DNA from: Morella rubra
Taxonomy: Eukaryota; Streptophyta; Magnoliopsida; Fagales; Myricaceae
DNA: 64,000 bases
Reading direction: 5' to 3'
Assembly (NCBI GenBank): GCA_003952965.2
Contig: CM025851.1
Coordinates: 17,431,167 to 17,495,166 of the forward strand
Shown here: piece after piece, positions 11,593 through 25,000 of the stretch
How positions within the stretch are numbered: the first letter of the stretch is position 1
How the letters are laid out: each line of letters begins with the position of its first letter
Position numbers and translations under genes: made by a program
The notes under the pieces: generated by a model
The model's input: only the letters and a program-made list of their open reading frames with translations
Told to the model about the DNA's origin: nothing
The model's database searches: none

Positions 11593-13562
11593 AGTCAGCT
11601 CCTGGCTTGGACAAGGACCATTGTCAGTTGACATAGAACCTATCCAAGCTGATCATGGCCTCCAAAAATAACAATGAACGTGGGGATCTAAGCTCCAATT
11701 CCATAAGAAAGGTACACCTTAAAAAGTGCCAAGATGGAGAGCCTACCACCAGAAAAAGCAAATTGAGGGAGGGGCTAGTAGGAGGGGAAGGGGATTCTAG
11801 AGAGTGCATCACCTCTTTCTCTAGAATAAGGATGAGCGGGATTGTTCAATATGAATTGTTTTGACATGGACAACACGTTAACATATAAAAGTGTATCAGA
11901 TTTGTGTGAGACAATTCTAAGAGAGAAAGATATAACATGTGAACTCCATGTTGCCCATGCAAAGTTTTGGACGGTGTAGATTTTATAGTAATCTTATAAT
12001 ATTTAATGCTATTAAATATATAAACTAAATAATAAAATCTACATTTTCCTAACAGCTTAAACATTTGGAATAGATAGTGATTTAACATGGTGCCAAAGCT
12101 GAAGTTCTAGGCTCAAATCTTTACTTTACTCTTCACTCCTATTAATGGGGAGTACGACACAAGTGAGCAGAAGGGGAAGTGTTGGAAATATAAAATAAAT
12201 AATAAAATCTACATATTCATAACATATTAAGCTCTTAGGATCAAAGAAGTTTCATGCAATATAAGTCCTACACTATTTAATTTGTATTTAATACTTACAA
12301 TGAATATCTCTCTTCGAACCAAATTATAGACTAATCCCTACAAAAGTATTCATGAGTTCTGATGGAGTAAGATTTTTCAGCCCCACTTGGCATACCCAGC
12401 TCAGGTGAGGCCCAACATGCTTGAATGAGGCCCAGTGGTAAAAAGCTCAAAAATTGATCCATGGGCAGATTTCCAAAGATCTCCTCGTCTGCAGGGCCAT
12501 GTTCTATTGGTCAAAAATCATATTAGCTTGCAGAGAGACTTGCTCTATTGACAGCCAAGCAACTCATTTCATTTGCAAGGAGAAAAAAGCTACTTCAATA
12601 AAAGGGGGGCTCCCTAGCTTACGAAGGGGGGATGGATGGTAATTTACTAAGGACACATTTTTCTCTCATTTCTCATTATTTTCTTACGAAGACTAATTTG
12701 AGCTTTAGAGGCTGATCCATAAGGCAGCCCAGCTCACTATTTCTTTAGTTTTGCAGATTCTTCTTCGTTCTTCATGCTAGGTCTCTGGTCTAGTGGATTT
12801 CTGTGATGGCCGGTAAAAAATGACTTCATCAAGTTCCATTTTGAAAGCTGAACTTCGTTGTTTTATCTATATATTAGAGTCCTAACAACTCAAGCTTTTG
12901 AGATCAAGTCTTGAACCTTATTTTAATTAAAAATTAATATTTATACGTACTAATTAAGTGGAGTTGGCCTTAACATTAAAGAATATTATTTAAATAATTA
13001 AACTTAACTCTTTCAACCTCCATTTACCGGACAACTTCCACACCGGATTTACTTTCAGGGTAGTTCATCTGACACGACTGCCATCCGTCGCTCCTCGTTG
13101 CCAAAAGAGCTCTAATTCAAACCCACTTTCTCCCCAATTCAAGGCCGGACAGAACGGAAGTAAAGCATTCATTACAGGCGTGTATATATAGCTGGTCAAA
13201 ATTGAAACAAACAGAAAGGAGAGAGTTGACGTTTGGAACTTATTAGTTTCTGCCATATTTCAGCTTCAGTCATTGATTGGCGTTGGAAGTTGAGAAACCA
13301 AGCGAGTGGAGATTTTTTATCTTGAAGGGGAAAGGACATGGGTGCATTTAGTTTTATCGGTGGGAGATCAACTGGGTCTTTTAATGCTCAGACCGAGAAG
13401 CTATACAGAAATAGCTACCATATAGCTATCGTAAGCATGGTTGGAGTCCTCAATAACTCAGGCGGCCAGATTTTCCGGTATTCCAACAAACACCATCAGT
13501 TTTCTCGACAGTGCGAGGCCCTTAAAGTTTTTCTCAACCACTTGGTTTTTGTATAGTTTCAA
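11593..13562. other. Intergenic, no gene seen
   Basis: Contains a diverged ~70-bp direct repeat (about 12006-12075 and 12185-12250, sharing AATAATAAAATCTACAT) that may be a small decayed retroelement. Short open frames at 12454 and 13338 have no recognised similarity. Confidence 0.45.
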
Positions 13563-14850
13563 ACTAAGGTTCCGTTTGTTTCAACGTAAAATAGTTTCAA
13601 ACACATTATATTTTAGTAAAGTAATTTAATTTCTAATGTTTGGTTGTTATATTAAATATATTTTCTGAAGATATTCTTCAATGTTTTGATGCATATTGTA
13701 TTTTTCGTAATTTTATATGATAATAAACTTAATTCTTAATATCGGGATGAGAAATTTACAACCCGACCACGAAAAAAAGCGAAGCCTATTGACGTCGGGT
13801 TTTTTTTTAATGCTTTGGTTTCGGGTTAGAAATCCGAACATGAATCTAATTTTTCTCGAGTTCATATTTCAAAACTGACCCTGACCCCGAGAAAAAATAA
13901 AATCGTCCGGGTCAGGTTCTTTTGAATGCTTTAGTTTTGAGTTCGAGATCCGAACACGAATATGATTTTTCTAGGGTTCATATTTTAAAACTGACCCCGA
14001 CCTCGAGAAAAAATAAAATCGTCCGGGTCGGGTTCCTTTTAATGCTTTAGTTTTAAGTTAGAGACCCGAACATGAAACTGATTTTTGTCAAGTTCATATT
14101 TCAAAACTGACCCCAACCCCGAGAAAAAATAAAATCGTCTGGGTCGGGTTCCTTTGAATACTTTAATTTTGAGTTAGAGACTTGAACACGAAACTGATTT
14201 TTCTCAGGTTCATGTTTCAAAACCTGACCCGACCCCCAAAAAAGTTAAAACTGTTCGGGTCAAGTTCCTTTGAATGCTTTGATTTTGGGTTAGAGATCCG
14301 AACACAAACCTGATTTTTCTTGGATTCATGTTTCAAAACCCAACCTCGTAAAGAGCTAAAATCGTCGAGGTCGGGTTTCTTCGAATGCTTTGGTTTTAGA
14401 TTAGAAACTTGAACATAAACCTAATTTTTCTCAGGTTCATGTTTCAAAACCCGACCATGACCTCGAAAAAGTTAAAACTGTCGGGGTTGGGTTCCGTTGA
14501 ATGCTTTGATTTTGGGTTAGAGACCCGAAAACGAATTTGATTTTTCTCGAGTTCATGTTTCAAAACCCGACCCTAATATAACCAACTAATTCGGGTCAAA
14601 CTAGATCAGTTTCAGGTTAGGAGGTTGGGTTAATGGGTTTTTGGACCACTCATAAGACAGTGAAAGGCAGGTCAGGAAAGAAGATTTAATAGTTTTAAAA
14701 AGTAAATCACTTTCAGGAAAGTTGAGCTGTGTTTTATGGTTGACCGAATTAAGTTTCAATTGACTGTGTTTTATGAGGCTATCTAAACAGTTGAAAGTAT
14801 GAAAAATACTTTACAGAAAGTGAAATACGACAAAATAAACGGAGCTTAAA
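13563..14850. mobile_element. Possible inverted-repeat element carrying a minisatellite
   Basis: The left border contains GGTTCCGTTTGTTTCA and the right border, reverse complemented, contains AGCTCCGTTTATTTTG. Such CCGTTT-type ends are common on plant DNA transposons. The interior is almost wholly the 116-bp tandem array. A clear target duplication was not found, so borders and class are uncertain. Confidence 0.4.
13756..14590. repeat. Minisatellite, about 7 copies of a ~116-bp unit
   Basis: A unit recognised by GAATGCTTT..., GAGACCCGAACACGAA, TTCATGTTTCAAAACC and CCGACCCCGAGAAAAA recurs with the GAATGCTTT motif near 13810, 13925, 14041, 14157, 14273, 14381 and 14500 (spacing 108-119 bp). 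Units differ by several substitutions. The period is not a multiple of three and no frame stays open, so it is non-coding. Confidence 0.9.
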
Positions 14851-15972
14851 GTTATATAGAGCATCACGACCTTTCTCCTGGATAAGTAATTAAGCAAGGT
14901 TCATGAGATATCCAAACAACTTCAATTATATGCAAAATGAGGCAAACGAAACTGATCCTTATCAAAGAAAAGAGGGAGATGTCAATAAATACGTCACACT
15001 GTCGTAAACAACAACTTGCATATTCAAATTTTAATGTATCTAAATGTATTGCATATGCATACGTGATATGCATGTATGTATGACTGGCTATATATATATA
15101 GGCTCTGCTCGGATTTAATTGATTTATGCTAAGCACATACGTGTGTGTGCATGCATGATGCCGGAGGTGGTGTTTTGACCTGAATTTGCTTCCCCTCTTT
15201 TCTCTTGTATTTCCTTGGGCGATCAATGGCGAGTCAAAAGAGGAGACCTAAGAATAATAAAAAAAAGAGAAAAAAATAGGGTTAAATTAAATGGAGAATC
15301 AGCTTTTTTTTTCTTTTTCTTTTTGTTTGGAACCTTTCTGCCGGCCGGGGAAGTACAATGGCTTTGAGGAATGGAAAAAGAGCGGGCGAGATTCATTTCT
15401 GATCCCCACTAAAAAAAATGAAGAACGGGAGAGATTAATTAGAAGTTAATTATGCGTGGAGGCAATATCGAAAACTTGTGTCGGTTGTGCTACTAATTAA
15501 GATGGAGCCATCTTGCTCGTTCCACCGCCAACAAGTCATGTACATGAGCAACTAAAATTGCATAGGATTAAACCATAATAATCAGAGTGCATGCGGCGAC
15601 ACACAGACACGTACGGTTGTTGTTCTGTAGTGGACAATTGATTGCGACATGGTTTTCTTCCTTCAAAAGACAAACCAATTGATCTGCATCAGCAAACTGT
15701 GACCGACCCCGACTTTATTGCTCTGTGATCATGTTTTCGGATGATTCTTCGACTTCAGAGCACAAGAGATCGCAACCAAAGCAAAGTGGATTACCCAAAT
15801 GTGAAATGTCTCAGTTTTTCTAGAGTCAAATGTCGTAAGACTTGTTGGTACGTATTGTGAATTCTTTGAGGCGCTAAAGTCCAGGAGATACTTGAGTACT
15901 TTAAGCAATATACTGCAAGTTGCAAGCAAGGTAATTACTAGAACAGTCCAGGGCAAAATTTTAAGGTCCTCC
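14851..15972. other. Upstream flank of the WSD gene, no gene seen
   Basis: AT-rich with purine runs near 15240-15280 and a TATATATATATA tract near 15091. It presumably includes the WSD promoter. The minus-strand open frame at 14864-15226 has low complexity and no recognisable motif. Confidence 0.5.
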
Positions 15973-15979
15973 TATAAAT
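15973..15979 (+). promoter_or_regulatory. Probable TATA box of the WSD gene
   Basis: TATAAAT lies about 155 bp upstream of the ATG at 16130. Initiation some 30 bp downstream would give a 5' UTR of about 125 nt. This rests on sequence match and spacing only. Confidence 0.45.
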
Positions 15980-16129
15980 TGGCAACAGAACTGGCCTCCT
16001 CACCACACTCCTTGAGCCCTCGCAATCCTTCCTAATAGTAGTATCCTATACTTGTCCTCCAATGGCCAGCTGAGAGCTAAACACTAGCGACATACTATAG
16101 AGTTTCTACAGGAGCTAAAGCTTGGCCTG

Positions 16130-19100
16130 ATGGAGACTGAAAGGGGTATTAGGTCGAAAAAAAAAGATCTAAAACCAATCAGAACAAAGACAGCACACCA
16201 TGGAGAAGAGGATGGAGACGGTCATGTCAACAATCATGATCACGAACTGGTCGAAGAAGAGCCTTTGAGTCCATCAGCTCGGTTGTTCCATGAGCCAAAT
16301 TTTAATGTCTACATCATAGCCATCATGGGGTCCAAGACCCAAATTCGCACGGACATCGTCAGGGCCAACTTGGTGCAGACGTTGCTTAAGCAGCCTCGTT
16401 TCTCTAGCTTGCAGGTTTGAAAGATTACATCCACTTAACACATGAGGCAAAGATATGTTAGTAGTACGTTACGCTGATTAATTTATTTTGATATTTGTAT
16501 CTCCTTCTAACCTCTCCTTTTCTTTATACCTTTTGGGCTGCAACGTATGAAAGTCCCCTTTTAATCCAGTCCTGTCCTGGCTTCTTCTCTGTAAATTTTG
16601 AAGAATATATACCCGATATAGACAATGGGATTTCTTTTTGTTCCTGGACTGGGATTGGGACTTACATTTGCTTCACTTCACTTGTTAAGAACAAAGTATT
16701 ACTTCAGATCGAACAAGCTCTTAACACTTTTTTTTTTTTTTGTTTCTAAGCAGGTACGGGCCCTATAAGTTATTGTCATTAATATTCCTGCCATTTTAAA
16801 ATTTCTTTACCTGCAAGAATTTATTCCTGTGGCTACACTTGTCTATCCTTATATTGACATAAACTATAAGTCTATAATATTATTCTTTTCCATCTTTTTT
16901 GTTTTTTGGGTAAGTATATTCGTTTCCACCTTCCTAACCGAGAAAAGCACAGGTTGTGGATGACAGGGGAGATATGAAGTGGGTTCGAACAAAGGTGGAT
17001 TTAGACAAGCACATAATAGTTCCTGACCTAAATCCTAACATGGACTCGAGTGACCAATTTGTTGAAGACTACGTCTTTAACCTCAGCAAAACCACCATAG
17101 ACATGTCCCAGCCTCTCTGGGACCTCCACCTTCTCAACGTCAAAACTTCAGATGCGGAGGCTGTCGGTATATTCAGGATCCACCACTCTCTTGGCGATGG
17201 AACTTCTTTAATATCTCTTTTACTCGCATGTACTCGCCAAATCTCTGATCCCGAAGCATTGCCAACAGTCCCAGTGAAGAAGAAAAAGAAGAAAGAAGAG
17301 AACAACTCTTCGTGGCTTTGGCGGTGCTTCATTGGGTTCTGGTGGATTTGCCAGCTCTTTTGGCACACTGTCGTAGATGTGTTTATGTTCGTAGCAACAG
17401 CTTCGTTCTTGAGCGACACCGAGACGCCTCTCAAGGGGCCGCCAGGCGTTGAGTTGAAGCCGCGAAGAATCATTCACCGGACGGTTAGTTTGGATGACAT
17501 GAAGTTGGTGAAGAATGCCATGAACATGGTAAGTCAATATTCTATTAATATCCCGTCTTTTCTATTGCTTTTTTCTGGGCTCCATCTTATTTTTTCGCTA
17601 GGTTCGAGAGAACACTGTACCCATGCATGCAAAGTATTAATTACAAGTCAACAACCAGACCATAATGATATCGAGTAAGCTATTAAATGGAAATTATGGG
17701 TTGAAGGTCCCACCGGGCACCAGATGATTCTGAGGTGAAGTTTCTCTGACATCTAATTGAAGACCCTAGTAGTTGTGTCTGACACCTAAAAGTGGCGGAT
17801 TAATAAATCAGAGAAAATTAATTAATTTGTTTTGTAGCTCAATATTACTCGGAATGTTTGATATTTAAGAAGTTGGGTGCATTAATATTTGAAGCATGTG
17901 ATCGCCAAAAATGGAGATATGGAAGTGTCACATTATTAATTACCTAAGCGAATGTATTTCTTTTATGGAATTTAAGTTCAAATAAAGTTTCTAATTAATT
18001 ACAGAAGAAGTGAAATCGAATTTAAGTTCATGTATCATGCATCATGCATGAAACGCCAATGAGCATCATGATGGTTTTGAGACTCAATGGGCATGCTTTA
18101 TGGGGTTTGCAGACAGTCAATGATGTCGCTCTTGGAATCACCCAGGCTGGTCTATCACGCTATCTGAACAGGAAATATGGTAACTTCCTTTCTCAGATCA
18201 TTACTCTGATCAATAACTTCAAGATTATCACGTTACTAATCCCTTGGTAATGGCCCTTAAGCGAAACCAGGGATTCTTAATTCATTAAGCATCTATACCA
18301 AATAAGAGTTATATATGCAGTCGCCGTGCTTCACTGTGGCGCCATTTCGCAGGTCATGGTAAAGACGAGACAAAAAATCATCTACCAAAGAAAATTCGCC
18401 TCAGATCGACTTTGCTCATCAACATAAGAACATCTGCAGGAATTCAGGTCATCATCGGGCCGCCTTTTCTTTTTATTCTCTAAAGGTATAATTAATGTTT
18501 AATGCAAAGTTGGACATCCTCAAAATTTGACTTTGGTGGATATTTAAATTAATATGCAGGCTTTTGCTGATATGATGGAGAAAGGCACTGAAGCAAAGTG
18601 GGGAAACTGGATTGGTTATGTCCTTCTGCCCTTCGACATTGCAGTGCGTGGTGATCCATTGGACTATGTCCGCCAAGCCAAGACCACAATTGATCGCAAG
18701 AAGCACTCCTTTGAAGCTCTCTACACTTTCTCCATTGCTGAGTTGATTCTAAAAATTTTTGGCATTAAGGTACGTACGTACCTGATATAGCTAGGCTAGC
18801 TAGCTTCTGATTTAATTTGCATATGGATTGCCCGAGTGACCGATAATTAGATACTGGTTAAGACAATAACGGGTGAAGTCTTGTGCTTAATTACTACCCC
18901 GAATATCAAGTGTTAATCCTCACGTGCACTTGTATGCTTAACAGCGCGCAAGTGCTCTGTCTCACAAAGTCATCACTCACACTACAATGTGCTTCTCCAA
19001 TCTAGTTGGACCCCTTGAAGAAATTGGTTATTACGGCCACCCAATGGCTTATCTAGCTCCAAGTTGTTACGGCCAGCCACACGTGAGTTCTTCTTCGCTA

Positions 19101-19356
19101 TTCATAGATAACATCCCGCTAACTGCTATTGAGCTGAAAACTAATTAAGTACCACTTCTTGCAGGCGCTGATGATCAACTTCCAAAGTTATCTGAACAAG
19201 ATGACCATTGTTCTGTCAGTCGATGAAGGCACAATTCCCCGCCCCCGCGAGCTGTGTGACGACATAGTAGACTCTCTAAAGCTAATCAAGGATGCCGTCA
19301 TTGCGAAAGGGCTTGCCAAGGAATACGAAGGGCCAGCTTCTGAGAATTCCCACTAA
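16130..19356 (+). CDS. WSD1-like: WSD1-like wax ester synthase/diacylglycerol acyltransferase, seven exons
   Basis: Exons 16130-16414, 16953-17528, 18113-18179, 18353-18447, 18560-18769, 18945-19082 and 19165-19356 all have GT/AG borders and keep one frame, giving about 520 residues. The N-terminal wax-ester-synthase domain includes PLSPSARLFHEPN and the catalytic HHSLGDG motif (residues ~172-178, HHxxxDG) followed by TSLISLLLACTR. The C-terminal DUF1298 domain includes TVNDVALGITQAGLSRYL, LINIRTSAG, NWIGYVLLPF, CFSNLVGPLEEIG and a final INFQSYLNKM. The family esterifies acyl-CoA to fatty alcohols (and diacylglycerol) at the ER, mainly for cuticular wax; that role is inferred from homology. 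A lysine run (VKKKKKKEE) sits just before the hydrophobic mid-protein segment. Length and exon count fit the family, with no disabling change seen. Confidence 0.93.
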
Positions 19357-19441
19357 ACTACTTGAGTTATAAAGATCAAATTTGTGAAAATATTTAAAGC
19401 TGCTGCATGATTATATGATTGGGGTTCTCCCACAACTCCTG

Positions 19442-19447
19442 AATAAA
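19442..19447 (+). promoter_or_regulatory. Candidate polyadenylation signal of the WSD gene
   Basis: AATAAA lies 86 bp past the WSD stop codon in an otherwise non-coding stretch. Confidence 0.4.
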
Positions 19448-20345
19448 AAAGCTCGAGCTAGCTACGTTTATTATTCGTCATCTTGCCATTAGTTTCAAAC
19501 TAAGAATCAAAGGTTTAACATGTCATCTGCTTGTCGCCGAAGCTAGCTAGACAGAAACTCAAGGTTTTTCGAATTGAGATTTCGGTTAACGTGGGAAAAG
19601 CTAACTTAGTTTATTAATTTGGTCATGATCTCGTCTAAACTCACGTCAATCCCATTAGCTTTTCCCAACCGCGCGAAAACATTATCAGTACATTAAAGAG
19701 AAACATACAGGCTGTACTGCATCAGCGCGCGACATCCATATGATCTAAGCTCTATTTTCTTTTACATTGTTTCCTCTTTCGAGTAAAACCCTAAACTCTC
19801 AAACGTTTGATCAGTGGTGTCGCTTATTTCTTCTATAGCTATAAGCCCAGATTTCGGTTACGATGCAAAGCAAATGGGTGTGAAGCGCTGCGACGGAGAA
19901 CAAAAGAAAGAGGATACAGTGTCCATCGCGTCATAGTGAAAGATGCAGAGAGCGGAGCTTGTGTTCATCCCTGCACTCGCTATGGGTCATCTTGGGGACT
20001 TATAGAAAAATGCCCTCTTTTTCAAGAGGGAGTGAGCCATGCATTCTCTCTCCATACATCTTTGGTCGCTGAGTCCCTAGGGACGTTCGCCGGAGCTTTT
20101 GACTCCTTGCTGGGTCTCTTGTGACCCTTCCCGGTTCCTTTGGTGCCCTTAGTCGGTTTTACCTTCCGCAGGGAAGTATAGCTGGAGTTTTGTCCTCCTT
20201 TCTGTTTGCTTTGGCTCTCGGTCTCCATTATTTTCTTCTGGTCTTGGTCGTCTGGTCTTTTGTCTCTCAGTGTGGAGGTGGACAAGTTTATAGGCTCTTG
20301 ATCCGAGGTGGGGCGTGCAATCATTTGCTGATCTCCCTTTTCGTT

Positions 20346-22074
20346 ATGGATACCAAAGTTCTAGCCAGTTGGAGTGGTGTAGGTAACGGTGTAGCTGGGT
20401 CGGTGGATGAGGCAGACTCAACCGTGGAACAGTACTTGGTGGGGAAACTGATTTCGGATAAAGCTTTCAACAAAGCCGGGCTACGTGTGGCTATTTTCCA
20501 AGCTTGGCAGTTCATTCGAGATCTGGAAATGGAAGAGGTCGCCAGCGATCGTTTCCTTTTCTCATTTCCCTCGGCGGTTTATAGGCAAAGAGTGTTGGAT
20601 CAATCTCCTTGGAACATTAAAGGTTATCCACTCCTTCTCAAGCCTCTGATGTATGATGAGACAGTGCAAGAAGTTAACTTGACTATGTTCCCAGTTTGGG
20701 TACAAGTCCATGGTCTACCGATGGGGCAAGCCACTCGAGGGATGGCGGAAATGGCGGCTAGGAGAATAGGCGAGGTTGTGGAGGTGGACTTCCGGTCTTC
20801 GCGGGCAGTCTGGATCACCCAATACATTCGAGTGTGAGCGCTGATTAACATACAACAATCTCTCAGCCTTGGTTTCTTTCTACCTCGAGTAAATAGGGGG
20901 GCTACTTGGATTCAGTTCCGATATGAGAAGATTTATGGATTTTGTTACAACTATGGGCGGTTGGGACATATGTCAAACACCTGCCCTGCACCCCCAAATA
21001 CCATGGTTGAACCTGATATTTTTAGTCCCAGTATGGTGGCGACCTCGTCGGGTTACAAACGCTTTACAGTGCCCAACAAAGTAATTACTAAGATTAACTG
21101 CAGTTCAACACAATCCACTCCAGTGTTTTCCCAACCTCCTCAAACAGATCAGTGTCTTACAATGATGGTCAAACCTTTTGGTTCGCAGGCTCATCTATGA
21201 CTGGCCGATCCAGCTGAAGGAAGGAGACGCTAGGTGCTTCACGCGCCTCTAACACAGGATAAGCGGTGTCTGGTCCTGACAATGCTGCTGGTCCTGTCAG
21301 AGCAGGAACGGAATATGGCAGGCAGGTGTTGCATGGTCCGCAGCATGTTGGAAGGGACACACCGCATACAGTTGGCAGTGTCGCTTCCTTACCCGACAGC
21401 AAGATCACTGACAAAGGGGCGTGGCATGAATCTCTAGAACACAATTTGGACATGGTGCGGATGATAGGAAGGGAAACTAGTAAGGCAAAAGAAGTTGTTG
21501 CTAAGGAAATGGAGCGGGTGATAGACCAATATAAGATGGGCTGGGCTGCTGAGGGACCGATAATGTCGACGGGCTCTTGCTTTCCCAAAGCTGGGTTAAC
21601 ATCTAAGGACGGGCCAAACCCTTTTCTGTTAGATGAGAAACCTTGTCTTGGGCTTCAACACGACCATTTTAACGTGGAGGCTAATCTTAAGACCCCGCTA
21701 GAGGAGGGTAAGTTGGCCAATTGGAAAGGAAAGGCCTGGCCCAAGTTGGTTTGAACATTAGAAGCAGGGGAGGACTTTCCATTGGCACTAAACGGCACTA
21801 TGAGTCTGCGGAATGGAAGACCTCTCAGCACTACTCGAAGTTCTCTGAGTGCGATGATACTCTGGTGGGGTATGAGTCTCAACCTCTGGCTTGTTGGATT
21901 CATGTGGAGCGTGAGGATAAGGAGACAAAAGCGCATAAAAGGAAGAAAAAAGGAAGTGGCAGGGGCAAACCTGTAAAGGAGAAATTGAGTACAGGAGCTC
22001 AATGGGGGTTGGATTCTTTGCTTGATTCTGAGACTGAGGAGGAGGGCCAAACCATGCCCCCACCAGCTCCATAA
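20346..22074 (+). pseudogene. LINE ORF1 (DUF4283 and CCHC-like zinc knuckle)
   Basis: The ATG at 20346 opens MDTKVLASWSG. The DUF4283 RNA-binding-like region follows (FQAWQFIRDLEM, RFLFSFPSAVYRQRVLDQSP, FPVWVQVHGLPM). After a frame change at about 20836 comes a zinc-knuckle-like FCYNYGRLGHMSNTC, in which the second cysteine of the usual CxxC is tyrosine. A low-complexity linker leads to the end at about 22074. Several frame changes make it non-functional. In plant LINEs this protein packages the element RNA. Confidence 0.8.
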
Positions 22075-22079
22075 GAGTG

Positions 22080-25000
22080 CTATTCTGGAATTGTTGAGGC
22101 ATTGCCCAATCCTTGACAATTCGAACTCTTCGGGCAATGCTTAGACAATCAAACCCGGATTGTCTAGGCATAGTGGAGACTAAGATTTTGAATGCAACGG
22201 GTATATTGGCTCGTCTGGGGTTTCCAGATTCAATTGAGGTCCCGGCAGTGGGACTTCACGGAGGAATTATTTTTGCATGGCGTAGAGATGTAGAGTTTGA
22301 TCTTGTGGTTAGGAAGGAGCACTTGATCAGTATCATTTTGTTCAGTGAACCGACTTCGCATCCATGGGCTCTTTCTTTCATTCACAGCCCTTGTGACCCA
22401 CAGAAGAAGGATGAATTTTGGGAGGAGCTGACTACTGTGGGTGATACTTTTGGTGGACCTTAGTTGGTCTTAGGAGATTTCAACGCTATTTTCGGGCAAC
22501 AAGAGAAGTGGGGGGGGCAGACCTTTTGCCTCCTCCTCTTCGGATGGTTTTTTTAATTTTAGGATGTGCAATGGCCTAGTTGATGTAGGCAGCGTGGGCC
22601 CTCAATTCACTTGGAGTAATGGAAGACATGGGTATCAGCAAATCAGAGAAAGGCTTGACAAAGGTTTGGCAAATGGCGCTTGGACAATTATGTTCCCCAG
22701 AGCTTTGCTCAAAACGTTGCCTCGATATGCTTCGGACCATGCACCTATTTTGTTGGAGACTTGTGGCATGGTGGGTACTGGTCCTAAGCCGTTTCAGTTT
22801 GAGGCTTGTTGGATCAAGGACATGTGCAGCAACTTAGTGGTGGAAAGGGCTTAGAACAAAGATATTTGGGGGTCAGCCTCCTTTTGTTTGGTGCAGCGAC
22901 TTAAATCGGCGAAACAAGCGCTTACCAAGTGGAGTGCAGTATAAAATCAAGCTACTTACAGATCAGTTGGAGTATGTTCAACGTCCGGTGCCTTCTAATT
23001 TAGGTTGGGAAGCAGAGAAAAGACTTGAAGCTGATATTATGGAGGCGCTAAGGGTGGAGGAAAGTTTTTGGAAACAGAAATCTCGGATTTCATGGTTGAC
23101 TACAACCGATTTAAATACCCGGTATTTCTATCTCTCCACTATTATTCGTAGACGCCGAAATAGCATTGATGCCTTAAAAAATGTGGACGGTGTTTAGGTC
23201 AACAATAGGGAGGAGTTAGGCGACATTGCAGTGGGGTACTTTCAGCAACTGTATACATCGGCTCGGCCTATTTTTACCGGCGAACTTGCAGATTTGATTT
23301 CATCGACTATTACTGAAGAGCAGAACACGACCCTCTATGGTTTACCTTCTATTGATGAGATTAAATCGGCAGTCTTCTAACTTAGGCTCATAAGGCACTG
23401 GACCTGGATTGGATGTCGGCATTATTTTTCCATTATTACTGAAGAACGGTAGGGCAGGCGTTGGTCGATATGGTTCTTCATTTTTTTCCAGTCAGGGCAC
23501 ATTTTGAAGCAACTCAACCATAGCTTCATTGTTCTGCTACCCAAGGTAGATCACCCGAGTAAAATTGAACAATATCGGCCAATCAGCCTTTGTAATGTTG
23601 CTTACAAGGTGATTGCAAAAATTTTATCGGGGCGATTGAAAGGAGTTATGGATTTTCTTATTTCTCCTTTTCAAGCTACTTTCGTGCCTAGGAGAAATAT
23701 TCAAGAGAATGCGATTATTGGGCAGGAAGTGCTACATACTATGAAGGCGAAGAGGGGCATAAAGGTTTGGCATCTTTGAAATTAAATATGGAGAAGGCTT
23801 ACGATTGCATGGAATGAGATTTCATTCTTCAGGTGTTGCGGGGATTTGGGTTCACAGACCAATGGGTAGGGTGGATCGAACAGCGTATTACCACTGTGTC
23901 ATTTTCAGTTTTGTTGAATGGTTCTCCCTTTAGTTTCTTCAAACCCGGACGAGGATTGCGACAAGGTGACCCACTCTCCCCTTTCCTCTTCATCTTGGCC
24001 TTGAAAGTTCTATCTCGGATGCTGAGTAGTGTAGAAAACCGTGGAATCATTCATGGCATCAAGGTATCATGACAAGCCTCGTCTCTTTCCTATTTATTGT
24101 TTGCTGATGGCATGATGATCTTTTGCCGGGCAAACAATGGAGAAGTTGGACATATCTTTGCTGTGTTGAAGGAATATTCGCGCCTTTCAGGTCAAAAAAT
24201 CAATAGACGTAAATCTACCATTTTCTGCAGTAGAAACACCCATCCGGAAGTGGTTTGTGGTATGTGCAGCACCCTTGGTATCAAGAATATGGATTTGAGC
24301 AGTAAATATTTGGGGTTACCCTTGTTTATTGGGCGATCTAAAAAGAGAGCCTTTGTGGATGTCAAGGACAAAGTATTTACAAAGGTTGCAGGCTGGAAGA
24401 TGCGATCACTCTCTCAGGTGGGGAGGACAACCCTCATCAAGGCTGTGGCTACTACAATGCCGCTCTATTGTATGTTGATTTTTCTTTTCCCCAAAGACTG
24501 GTGTATGGAGATAGATCGATTATTAAAGGACTTTTGGTGGGGCTTTCCCCCTCACAAGAAACAAACTTTTACTCCTCATGCCTGGGATGATATTTGCCTA
24601 CCAAAAGAGGTGGGTGGGCTCGGAATGCGTAAGATGTATGAAACCAATCTTGTTTTGGTGGCGAAATTGGGGTGGAAATTCTATAGTTCCCCTGACAGCT
24701 TATGGGTGAAGTTGCCTAAGTTCAAATATCCCAACCAAACCCCTGTAAGCCTTTCTAGCTCTACTCGTCAAGGCTCGGTGATTTAGAGAGATATTTTACA
24801 ATCAACCCCTCTACTACGCTCTGGACTCTGCTTACAACCAAGAAATGGTCGTTCAGTTCACTTACAGGGGGACCCGTGGCTTCCTAGAGGGATTGAGTGT
24901 CAGCCCGTGTGGAGGGATGGGGCACTTCTTGCTCCAAATGTCCGATTTGTCTCTGATTTGGTGCTGGATGGTGAAGACAGATGGAATAAGGCTCTCATTT

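Noticed and set aside
13338-13556. 72-codon frame upstream of the minisatellite
   Set aside because: No similarity recognised; an overlapping frame of like length exists, so it is probably chance.
16495-16749. 84-codon frame in WSD intron 1
   Set aside because: It lies between two well-supported exon borders and has no domain content.
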